Positions 11,775-19,893 of a stretch of 64,000 bases of DNA are shown here, piece after piece. Each line of letters starts with the position of its first letter. The first letter of the stretch is position 1. The DNA comes from Hesseltinella vesiculosa. Its lineage: Eukaryota; Mucoromycota; Mucoromycetes; Mucorales; Cunninghamellaceae. Location: assembly GCA_002104935.1 (NCBI GenBank), contig MCGT01000041.1, positions 69,501-133,500 on the forward strand, given 5' to 3'. Made by a program: the position numbers and the translations under genes. The notes below the pieces were generated by a model. That model was not told the DNA's origin and did not search any database. It saw nothing but the letters and a program-made list of their open reading frames with translations.

Positions 11775-12737
11775 ATGAAGGCTGTTCATTTACTAGTAGA
11801 TTCATCACAAGAGGACAATGCACAGGATATGCATTGCAAGAAACGAAGGTTTGAACGCCAGCTCGCCAGCAGCCAAATGAGCGCAGGCATCGCGAATCCT
11901 GTTTACGAGCCACAGACCAACATGCTGTCACCCGATTTCAATTGTGCTGCCACCATTGACCCTGCACTTATCACTCAATATGCGTTGACGCAATGCCTAG
12001 GCCGCTACCGATGTCAGTTGTCCTATGTTTTACAGCGCACCAACGCCGTCGTACTTTTCTTCTCTGGTGCTAATAGGTAACACCCTTCGTCAACGTTGGC
12101 AGAATAAAAAAGGGGGGCACGCTGTCTCATCTACTCTCATTTTTCAGCTCTCCATCCTCCTTTTCGGATTTAATATCCATAAGGTAAGAAAAAAGTGGCG
12201 TTTGGCGCCGTTGGCGCCTTTTTGCCGAGGTCTGCCATTGAACGCCGTTGCCTCATTTCTATTTGCCATTTAGTGCTAATATGGAACGCTTCCACAAATT
12301 CCAAGCATTGCCTCTTGTCATGTCTGTAGACGATGAGACTGCCCATCAAGCCTTTTTACAACATCACCAAATGTCACTACCGTTTCCATTGCGTACGGTA
12401 CCACGTTACACCATTTTGTCCGGCATGATTTGAACCAACCTTTTTTTTTTAGTGTCAGATCCCACTCGTTCTGTAACGCGCTATTTTAATGCCCTCGACC
12501 CAAGCACAGGACAGGCAAAAAGGTAAGCATCCACATGTGGTTTTCATTGCGGTTGACCTCCTTTCCCATCAACTGCATAGATCTGTCTTTGTCATTGACA
12601 AGTTTCGACACGTCAAATTCTCATTCATTGTAGCCGACGACAGAATAGTACATTCCATGGACACCATTTTTTGTATTTTGCATATGCTCTTACCCACCCC
12701 CCCTACCTACATTTCTCCAAGAACCCACACTTTCTAA
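11775..12737 (+). CDS. AhpC/TSA peroxiredoxin-like protein lacking the peroxidatic Cys
   Basis: Five exons (11775..12076, 12148..12183, 12274..12392, 12453..12522, 12581..12737) join in phase to 227 residues. The fold is recognisable from NAVVLFFSGAN, then VMSVDDETAHQAFL, LPFPLLSDPTRSVTRYF and SVFVIDKFRHVKFSFIV. These equal the peroxiredoxin strand, the V-S-D-S loop, the L-P-F-P-L-L-S-D block and the F-I-I-D strand. Where active enzymes carry T-P-x-x-C, this protein reads S-S-P-S-S across the first two splice junctions, so the peroxidatic cysteine appears to be serine. The donor at 12393 (GTACGG) is weak but is the only one that restores the block. Peroxidase activity is therefore doubtful; a redox-dead thioredoxin-fold protein is inferred. 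The C-terminal ~30 residues may be spliced differently. Confidence 0.65.
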
Positions 12738-12919
12738 CATTCCCCTGATTCATCCAACACAGTAATAAAAGAGGGCGGGCACTCCTTTGCATAGTTGCTT
12801 TTCCGACGGTCCTGACGAGATTGACCGTTGCAGTTTAGCAGTGGGTGACGTGAGCAGGCGCAAGCATCTTTCTAAAGCGTTTCCATGAACTCATTTTTTT
12901 CTTTTTTTCCTCCAGAAAA

Positions 12920-13391
12920 AAAAATTGCGCCGTTTCAAATGTTCCAGCCAACGCTGGAGATTGGATCACAGTTGGCGTAAAGAAACCAAGATCTGCTAAG
13001 AAAAGAAAAGCTGATGGATACACTAGCTCAGGAACTGTAGCTGGTCACTACATTAGTTTCTTAAAAATCACTCTTGATGAAATGGACAAGCATCCTCATA
13101 TGAAAGGTCATTATATAGTCATGGATAATGCGCCCATTCATACGCATGAAAACATAAGGAAATATATTGAGTATCGAGGATACAAATGTGTGTATCTTCC
13201 CACTTATTCTCCCGAGCTTAATCCAATAGAACAATTTTGGGCAGTAGCCAAGAGCAAGGTGAAGCGTCATAGGTTTTTGCAAGAGATACTTTATCAAAGA
13301 GAATGATGGAAGCCGCCAACAGCGTGGAAAAGATCACTTCAATGGCTTTGTTTCGCATTCTTACAAGTGCTGGGACAAATAATCTAAAAGT
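12920..13391 (+). pseudogene. Decayed Tc1/mariner-type DDE transposase fragment
   Basis: The reading frame from about 12920 to 13306 ends in the DDE_3 signature: a VMDNAPIH block (second acidic residue) and LPTYSPELNPIEQFW (third, the E). After that the frame breaks. LSKRM plus EAANSV continues in another frame from about 13290, and NGFVSHSYKCWDK in a third frame to a stop near 13391. Two small indels are thus visible, and the N-terminal DNA-binding part with the first catalytic Asp is missing. It is a dead relic. No terminal inverted repeats could be assigned by eye. Confidence 0.8.
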
Positions 13392-13543
13392 GGAGCGAAG
13401 TCAAAGATTACAAGTTTGGACGATCTAAACATCATGTGCGTTCAAAAGCAATACCAGCTTAAAAAAATGACTTGCTCTGATAAATACGTGCTCTCGCACC
13501 TTTTCTTCTGAAGAAAAGGAGGAAGATAAAATGATTTATCACG

Positions 13544-13686
13544 CTTATTTATTCTTCTTCGTTTCCAATGTCGTGTTCATTTTCGTTTCTTTTTCTTTTT
13601 GTTTTTCGTACTTTTTGTACTGAACTCGGATGCTGTCGACACTCTTGTAATTCAACAAGCCAATTGCTCTTCCTTCACGCAACAGC
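13544..13686. repeat. Left inverted-repeat arm flanking the PD-(D/E)XK-like gene
   Basis: This stretch is, with few substitutions and one 6-7 nt gap, the reverse complement of 14562..14709. It coincides with the last ~46 codons of the minus-strand gene. The arms start with a TTATTTATTC-type end and stop sharply at CGCAACAG. No target-site duplication is evident. Confidence 0.85.
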
Positions 13687-14543
13687 TGCTGCCAATCCAT
13701 GCGCCTGCCTGCTTTTTTGCGATTTTCTTTTAAATTACTAACGAATTCCATGCGCTGAACATATGTCGATTCTGTGTGCGTGCCACTACTACCCGAAAGG
13801 AGGGCGGGTGCTGTGTGTGTACGGTTGGTATCTGGGTCATCAAAGCTTATGGTATCCCCATACTTGCGTTTCAAAGCGTTGTTTCGTTCTCGGGCTTGTT
13901 GAATGTGTTCAATTAAACGATGCTGCACAGGATACAGGTCAGAAAGATAATCCAGGATGACATCAAAGTCGTGGTTATGCGAATCACACAGCCGAATAAA
14001 TTCATCAGCTAAATCTTCATCTTTTCCAAGTAAAGTTTTGTAATGACTTTCTGCCAGATGGTACAAATGTTGAATGGGGGTGACCGTGTTGTGAGGGGAA
14101 TCTGTTAAAGACGTCGATTGATGAGTCAAAAATATGCCCAAAGCAGTAAGCGGATTGAGAGGCCGTGTTTCGATGGTTTGAAGACTTGTTTTTGAAATCA
14201 GGAAGCATTCAGCTGTCCAAAAGCAGCAAGGAAGATTGTGGGAACAGGCAAGTTTTTTGCTTTCTTCTGCAACCTTGCTGGGTAAACTTGCAATTGAGCC
14301 CGTGCAAATGATGAGAAGAATTGGACGAACTTTGTATCGCTGTTGAGGCTGGAGACAATATCCTATGGCTCGGTTGATGAATTGGTCGTCCACTCGTGAT
14401 TGCACTTCAATAATTATAGGGCGAAGTTGCTCCAAGCTTTTTGGTTCCATGACGACATCCGACCGAGTTCCGTTGTCCCATTCTGATTCTGCTAACAAGT
14501 AATCATCAGTTGTGTCTGCTAAAGCTTTACTGATAATATTCAT
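13545..14543 (-). CDS. PD-(D/E)XK nuclease-like protein of a repeated fungal family
   Basis: A single open frame of 332 residues from ATG at 14543. The N-terminal third shows a restriction-nuclease-like core: an Asp in GTRSDVV, then IIIEVQSRVDD (E-x-Q in place of E-x-K) on the next strand, then a helix with RAIGYC and a hydrophobic strand ILLIIC. The rest is helical with charged, coiled-coil-like ends. I associate such proteins with multicopy, probably transposon-linked families in Mucorales; that is from memory, not a search. The last ~20 residues are frameshifted relative to the second copy of the same DNA at 14562..14709, so this copy may be damaged at its C-terminus. The open frame runs upstream of the chosen start into the other repeat arm, which is not real coding sequence on this strand. 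Confidence 0.55.
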   Translation of the reverse strand: MNIISKALADTTDDYLLAESEWDNGTRSDVVMEPKSLEQLRPIIIEVQSRVDDQFINRAIGYCLQPQQRYKVRPILLIICTGSIASLPSKVAEESKKLACSHNLPCCFWTAECFLISKTSLQTIETRPLNPLTALGIFLTHQSTSLTDSPHNTVTPIQHLYHLAESHYKTLLGKDEDLADEFIRLCDSHNHDFDVILDYLSDLYPVQHRLIEHIQQARERNNALKRKYGDTISFDDPDTNRTHTAPALLSGSSGTHTESTYVQRMEFVSNLKENRKKAGRRMDWQQLLREGRAIGLLNYKSVDSIRVQYKKYEKQKEKETKMNTTLETKKNK

Positions 14544-14561
14544 GACATCTCTGTGACGTAA

Positions 14562-14709
14562 CTGTTGCGTGAAGGAAGAGCAATTGGCTTGTTGAATTAC
14601 AAGAATGTCGACAGCATCCGAGTTCAGTACAAGAAGTACGAAAAACAAAAAGAAAAAGAAAACCAAAACGAAAATGAACACGACATTGGAAACGAAGAAG
14701 AATAAATAA
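14562..14709. repeat. Right inverted-repeat arm, partial inverted copy of the gene 3' end
   Basis: Read on the plus strand this arm encodes the C-terminus of the neighbouring PD-(D/E)XK-like protein in one clean frame (LLREGRAIGLLNYKNVDS to a GNEEE-stop). A TAA stands immediately upstream. It therefore looks like the 3' remnant of a second, oppositely oriented copy, or a terminal repeat that overlaps the gene. Confidence 0.85.
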
Positions 14710-14851
14710 AGTGACTTTGACTAGAATTTCCACCTCAGTGGATGAAACAAGGCTGATATACTGTACTGTACGCAACAAATGAATTGGCTCGCCCAACTCA
14801 TTTTTTCACCTGGCCTGATGGCATTTAATACAAAGGGCGGTGTTTACTTCA

Positions 14852-16562
14852 TTAATCCATGCGCAGGAGCTCAGCTATGACAGCCGTTCCTCTCAAATCT
14901 TGCACCAGGGTGGACATGAATTGGAGGGTGGCCGGTTCTTTTTGCATCTGCTTTTCTTGGTAGATCAGCACACAGATCACATGCTCATCCACCCGCATCA
15001 AGTAATACATGCTTTCGATCTTCTTGTCAAAAAAATGCACTGGCCCAGCCTTGAAATCATTTAATTTCGCATGGCTGCCTTGAATAATTGAGATAAGGTT
15101 CGGCATATGCTCGACTGGTGGTTGCTATAGGCACACACACATACAAAATGAAGACGTGTCAATGAAACCGGTTCGAAGCTTCTCTCCATTTACCTTTGGA
15201 ACACTAAAGATGTAGGGAAACGAATGGATACCTTGCGGTGGGTCGTACGGAGCATCATCAAACACAAACCCCTGGGGGAAGAAGGGCTTATCGGATTTGA
15301 CTTGGTAAATGAGCCCGATGGAGTGGACGCCATGGCGTTTGCGGAAGGTGTTGATGCGGTCAAAGTAATCTGTGCCGATGCCTTTCCACAACGACCGCTG
15401 AGGGTCGTCGTCCACAAGCAAGCGCTCCTTGGCCAGCAACAAGTCATAAAAGTATAGCGTCATCTTGGCATTCAGGTTGTTCATGTACTTTTCGTGCCAT
15501 CGGATTGTTGGCGGCCAGCCTTCGCCCAGTTTTGTTGCCTTGCTCTATCGTTGAAAAAACGAGGTGCGATCAGCTTTACATCCACCATTTCTGATAGCTA
15601 TACTTCTGCGCTAGCAAAGAGCCCAAACGGCCAAGAACTAGAGTCTTTGGTTTCTTGATTCAGTGGTGTTTTCTAAAAAAAAAAAAAAAAAAAAAAGTCT
15701 AGGAGATGATACGAGAAAAATCATCATCATCATCATAGCCAGCGCTCTCACCTCGGGGTACACTTGAGCTTGGCACTGATGTTTCCAATCAGTCAACGTC
15801 TGGCGGCAGTTAAATACATTGATGCAAGCATTTTGGAAAGCATAGTCTGTGATGGCCACATGGGATTGCAGCAGTTTGGTCATGACCCTGAGCTCTTGTT
15901 CGACACTGACGCCCAAAAAGTCCAGGCGAGGAGACAAAGGCAGTCCTGTAAAGTGATCCAGGTCCTTCAAGAGGGCTGGCAACACCATCGCCTGTGAGGC
16001 GGCCAGTCGCTGGTATCTGACAATAAAAGGTATGAGCGCGCGGGTAAAGAGGAAAATGAAGCGTACATGCTGATCAGTCCCTGGCGTACGGTGCAGAGAT
16101 CAATGATGCCTTGGAGAACAGTGGAAATGGTGTCGCGGTCTTCTTGACTGAGTAAAGTGGGGTATATGGCATTGAGCTCTTTACTGGCGTCATCGGCGAG
16201 ATAGGTATACATGGAATTCAACATCTAACCGTCGCTGCATAAGTTTTTCGTCGTCTCTTATTTTTTTCCATGCGGCTGCACGCAAGCTTACGCTATCTTT
16301 TCGCATAAACCATTTCGGCTTCATAAACGACAGCTGGCTGTATAAATTTTCACAATTGATGAGCTTCACAAGTACGTTGCCTAGAGGATGATGCACCTGG
16401 AAGAGTGAGAAAGAAAGAAAGAAAAAAGGTGAATTCATTCGCTGCTTTCTAAGGAGCTAGTCATCAATATACCTTTAGCAGTTTGTTTGCCAGTTTGGTT
16501 GAAGCAGCATAGTCAAACGCACCTATAGCTTGTAACAATGGACCCGGCCTAACATCGACCAT
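14852..16562 (-). CDS. KICS2: KICS2 (C12orf66)-like KICSTOR subunit homologue
   Basis: Seven exons (16562..16473, 16396..16292, 16224..16067, 16016..15752, 15672..15604, 15544..15194, 15124..14852) join in phase to 436 residues; human KICS2 is about 445. Co-linear similarities to the animal protein include a RKDS segment near residue 64, a long helical middle with the W-K of TDWKHQC, and LYFYDLLLAKER. FDRINTFRKRHGVHSIGLIY, then a QGIHSFPYIFSVP segment and MPNLISIIQ, match the C-terminal half, followed by VHFFDKKIESMYYLMR. In animals KICS2 acts with KPTN, ITFG2 and SZT2 to hold GATOR1 on lysosomes and restrain TORC1 when nutrients are low. An extra 5' exon (ending at 16648, encoding ISIIVEGSEAN) may precede the chosen start and would overlap the SEN15 promoter. 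Confidence 0.85.
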
Positions 16563-16753
16563 CTATTCCACAAAGAGACAAGTGGTCAAAAAAAAAGAAA
16601 AAAAACTGGAAGAAGAGAAAAAAAAAATCGAGCCTACCGTTTTTTCTTTTTTCTCCCTCAACACCCATGGACCGATCGTTTCAAGATCATGCACGTGATT
16701 TGCTTCTGAACCCTCTACAATAATGCTAATAGGATTCTTTTTCTCCTGCTGTG
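16563..16753. promoter_or_regulatory. Divergent promoter between KICS2-like gene and SEN15
   Basis: Only 191 bp separate the two chosen start codons. On the minus strand about 16648-16770 is also open in a frame that could splice to the KICS2 exon through GTAGGC..TAG. The region may therefore be a promoter, part of a 5' exon, or both. Confidence 0.4.
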
Positions 16754-17307
16754 ATGCTGCAGCTTGCTGATTTGGAGCCCATTATTAACAGATACCCCAC
16801 CTCCGCGCCCTTTCTTCGCCATGTGTACTTGGATCTTGTACTAAGTACGTGCCTGCCGATCCCTGTTGCTGCCGATCATTAGCACTGATGCACTTTCTTT
16901 TATTCAATTTTAAATGTACCAAGATAAGCAATGGAAACAGGTGGAAATCAAGCCGATCGATTCATTAGTCGCCAACGTCCTGCTCGCCCATGAACCAAAT
17001 ACCCCTGCGGAAGACCGTCTGGTCATTCTGCCGCGTGACCACCGGGAGAAGCTGTCGACCGACGCCATCCAAGCCATTTTTGAAAAACTCAACACTGCCC
17101 ACCTCGACGACGACAGCACGCACCTGCATCAGCTCAAGTATGTGCCCTTTTTTCATATGCATTCTCCTCGAACCACCATCAGCCACCAATTGACCTATTT
17201 TTCTTCATTTATTTAGGAAGCTCACACTTGCCATTGTTGGTAGCGACTCTACTGTACTTTATTACCATATCCACAAAGGCCTTGTACCTCCAAAAGAACA
17301 TGTATAG
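16754..17307 (+). CDS. SEN15: tRNA-splicing endonuclease subunit Sen15
   Basis: Exons 16754..16844, 16924..17137 and 17217..17307 join in phase to 131 residues. The order of motifs is that of TSEN15: FLRHVYLDLVL, then KQWKQVEI, LVILPRDHREKLSTDAI, and the C-terminal strands LTLAIVGSDSTVLYY ending HIHKGLVPPKEHV. Sen15 is a structural subunit that pairs with Sen34 in the tetrameric Sen2/Sen34/Sen54/Sen15 enzyme; it has the endonuclease fold but no catalytic triad. It is shorter than human TSEN15 (171) because it lacks the disordered N-terminus. The start codon is internal to MLQLADLEP; an earlier one is possible but not needed. Confidence 0.92.
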
Positions 17308-18504
17308 TAAAAGAAGAGAAATGAGGAGTGAAAGGAGGACCGCACGCAGCAGTTTCGTCGCGGTCTTGTTCATTCCAGCCCGGCCAGCAGTTGTTGAATA
17401 CATACTAGTTACTGTGCATCATAACGGTGATCTTTGGATAAAACAATCCCAAAGCAAATAAAAAATATTAATAATAAAATGAAAAAAAAATGACCGCCCC
17501 TGGTCTAGTTGACGCTTCTTGGTAGCCTTCAACAAGAAAAAAACAGCCCAAATCCCAGCACGGCGCATATGCATAGTTTTTTTTAGCTGGGGATCGGAGA
17601 TGGCGAAGGAGGATCTTTCAACCTTTGGCTGGGCAGCCTTCCTCAATCAATGTGATTTTTTCACCATTGTTTCCTGTTGTGATGGTTTGCACCCACACAA
17701 AATTTTAATTCGTTTCGTTCGTTCAAAGCTGATCTACGACGCGTTTTCCCTTTTTCAGAATCCCTGAGGGTGCTCTGGTCATTTTTGCCAAAAAAAAAAA
17801 AAGTCGCCAAAATCGATCTTTCACCGATGTGGACTGAATTTTCCATGGGAACATCTCTATGGTTAAGCTCCCAGACCCTCTATCGGTTCTTGCCGCTGGC
17901 CTGCACTCCCATAAAAACCTGCGTCCTCGGCCAAAATGTCAGATGTGTTGGGTTGCAAGATGGAAAGCTAGAGATATCTAGAGATACCACAGCAGCCAAA
18001 ATCTGGCTGGAAACCAACCCCGTCCTCAAAAGTGTCCAAAAAATAGAATAGGACGAGTTGCGAATTTTTTCAAATATGGTGCATACGGGCATTTCTACAG
18101 CGGCACCCGTGCAGCTCTTCAATGGTTTAACGATAGAAACGCTTTCTTTGTAGGTACACAAAGGATCTGATCAAGCCAGTCAACTTTCGGCAAGGGTGGC
18201 CAAGAATCTCTTGTGCCTTCTGGGCATAGACCAGTGTCTTGTGACACCGCCGCTCTTTGGTCAGATAGCGGATGACAAAACATGCCAATGCCTGCAACAT
18301 GAACAGGGAGGAGAAAAGTGTGCGAGTCAAGGGCTGAACTTCATGGAGAGCGGGACCTTTATTCACCAGCAAAGTACGGGCATATATAAATAATAATAAA
18401 GAATGGGTGAAACAAAAGCTATTCTACAAAAGAATGGAAAGGTATCGTCGCAAACACCCGTGAGAACAACACGCTCGCATTCGTCACAAACGGCACTGGG
18501 TGAT
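17308..18504. other. Intergenic region with decayed element traces
   Basis: No intact gene. The interval carries a stop-broken coding trace (entered separately at 17880..18052) and a minus-strand open stretch at 18127..18372 with protein-like composition that I cannot connect to any exon. The 3' end of SEN15 and that of the membrane-protein gene converge here. Confidence 0.45.
17880..18052 (+). pseudogene. Possible OrfB/TnpB-type zinc-ribbon relic
   Basis: One frame reads two cysteines followed by GLQDGKLEISRDTTAA. It resembles the end of an OrfB/TnpB/Fanzor zinc ribbon, where a second Cys pair is followed by R-D-x-N-A-A. The Asn is replaced by Thr, upstream catalytic motifs are not visible, and the frame stops at 18052. 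Only a fragment of ~60 codons supports this. Chance similarity is possible. Confidence 0.3.
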
Positions 18505-19305
18505 CTAGCACCAGCGGCCGGTGCGGCGAATGGTGTTTCGCAATGCGATGGTGGTCACCAGAGTCAGGATGCTATTGATGGAGCCAAAGTGCTGCAATGC
18601 TCGTAGTGTGTAGAGGGCGGGTGACTGCAGATAGGCTTGAGTCTGCACCAAGGTTTGGCCCCAAGCAGACAAGGCTAGGACCCAAAGTGCAGTTCGTTCG
18701 GTGGATAGGCGTCGTTCTCGCATGGTCAACGCAGCAAGCATACCCAGGGCCATGTGAAGCACGCCTTGTGCACGATAAGCGTCAGCCAGTAGCGTGACAG
18801 ACGAGGAACGAGCAATGGCGTTGTTAGCTACCGAGGATGAGGTATGGGCCAAGTTGGTATAGCGTTGAACAGCACGTCGGGAATGGCCCCATAATTCTCG
18901 CACAGCAAGGAAATGACCAATGATATTCAACAGTAGGGTCCAGTTATTGTCCTTGAATAAGAACCGGCAGAAAGTCCATGCTAGCGACCGGGCATGACCC
19001 CAGACAAGCCGACGAGTGGAGGGTCGTTGTCGGCGAGTGATGTCATTCTTGTTGTTGTTGGTAGGCGAGGTTAATGGAGGTGATGGCGTGGAAGGTGAGA
19101 GCATAGGTGCACTTTGACGAAGAGATTGTGAACCGCCAGGAAACGAGGTTGTTGGAGACGCATCCCGTTGATCGTCCAACAATGGCAACGAAGGCAACGA
19201 TGGCAACGACGATGAGAACGCACTACTTTCCGTCAGTTGGCTTGAGTCCATGCCACTGCCAACAAGCGATGCTGTGGACATATCCAAAGAAGATGAGTCG
19301 GTCAT
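18505..19305 (-). CDS. Unrecognised multi-pass membrane protein
   Basis: A single exon of 266 residues starting MTDSSSLDMS. The first ~105 residues are Ser/Pro-rich and disordered, then comes a basic patch (ITRRQRPSTRRL). Hydrophobic segments follow around residues 125-145 (TLLLNIIGHFLAV), 185-203 (VLHMALGMLAAL), 212-230 (ALWVLALSAWGQ) and 245-262 (INSILTLVTTIAL). Four membrane helices with a cytosolic Ser-rich head is the likely topology. I see no enzyme motif and do not recognise a family. Codon use resembles neighbouring genes and the frame is intact, so a real gene is likely. Confidence 0.65.
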   Translation of the reverse strand: MTDSSSLDMSTASLVGSGMDSSQLTESSAFSSSLPSLPSLPLLDDQRDASPTTSFPGGSQSLRQSAPMLSPSTPSPPLTSPTNNNKNDITRRQRPSTRRLVWGHARSLAWTFCRFLFKDNNWTLLLNIIGHFLAVRELWGHSRRAVQRYTNLAHTSSSVANNAIARSSSVTLLADAYRAQGVLHMALGMLAALTMRERRLSTERTALWVLALSAWGQTLVQTQAYLQSPALYTLRALQHFGSINSILTLVTTIALRNTIRRTGRWC

Positions 19306-19893
19306 TCGCAATACAAAGGGGAAAAAAAAAGTAGATAGGAAAACAGAAAGACCCCCCCCCACACAAAAAAGCAAATGGCGAAAAAAAATGAGGGGTGGAG
19401 CAAGATTTGGGCGAAAAATGCTGACAAGGCCTCTGCCGCCCTGTAATCGAAAGAAGCTTTTTTGAACATCCGCTTTCACACGTGATGATCGTAACCGTCC
19501 AAGCCTTGCTCTGTTCAGTGCTGCCAAAAGTGTTCACAAACGGTCTGTTAGACCACGTCGAAGAGGAAGAACCTGTAGAGTGATTGGAGATAGAGTAGGG
19601 GGTTAACAAATGCAATTTCCTGTCTCCGTCGTCTTTGAGAAGCGACTCTGTTTCTGGAGCGGACGCTGCTTAACAAAGATTTTTTTTTTTACTGGACAGC
19701 ATAGGTAAAAAGAAAATATTAGATGATGGAAATGGGAGGTATATGGGACCAGGCCCCGCCAAATTATTGACGAGCCTGAAATGTGAAGGGAAAAAAAAAA
19801 AAAAAAAGAGTCATATAAACAATAGAAAATCTAGCAATGGATCGCGCTCGTCAAATAATATAAAATAATACAAAGGGGGGATGCTAAGGTATA
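19306..19893. other. Intergenic, no gene seen
   Basis: About 590 bp containing the upstream region of the membrane-protein gene and the 3' region of the Sel1-repeat gene. A 10-nt C run lies near 19353, and A runs lie near 19791. Nothing else is recognisable. Confidence 0.4.

Noticed and set aside
14544..14681. N-terminal extension of the PD-(D/E)XK-like frame (hydrophobic FVLVFFFFLFFVLLVL)
   Set aside because: It is the inverted-repeat arm read on the wrong strand; the Phe/Leu run is antisense of a Lys/Glu-rich coil, not a membrane segment.
13545..14709. Idea that the inverted repeat is a simple assembly duplication
   Set aside because: The two arms differ by a 7-nt gap and several substitutions, so they are distinct DNA copies rather than one read placed twice.
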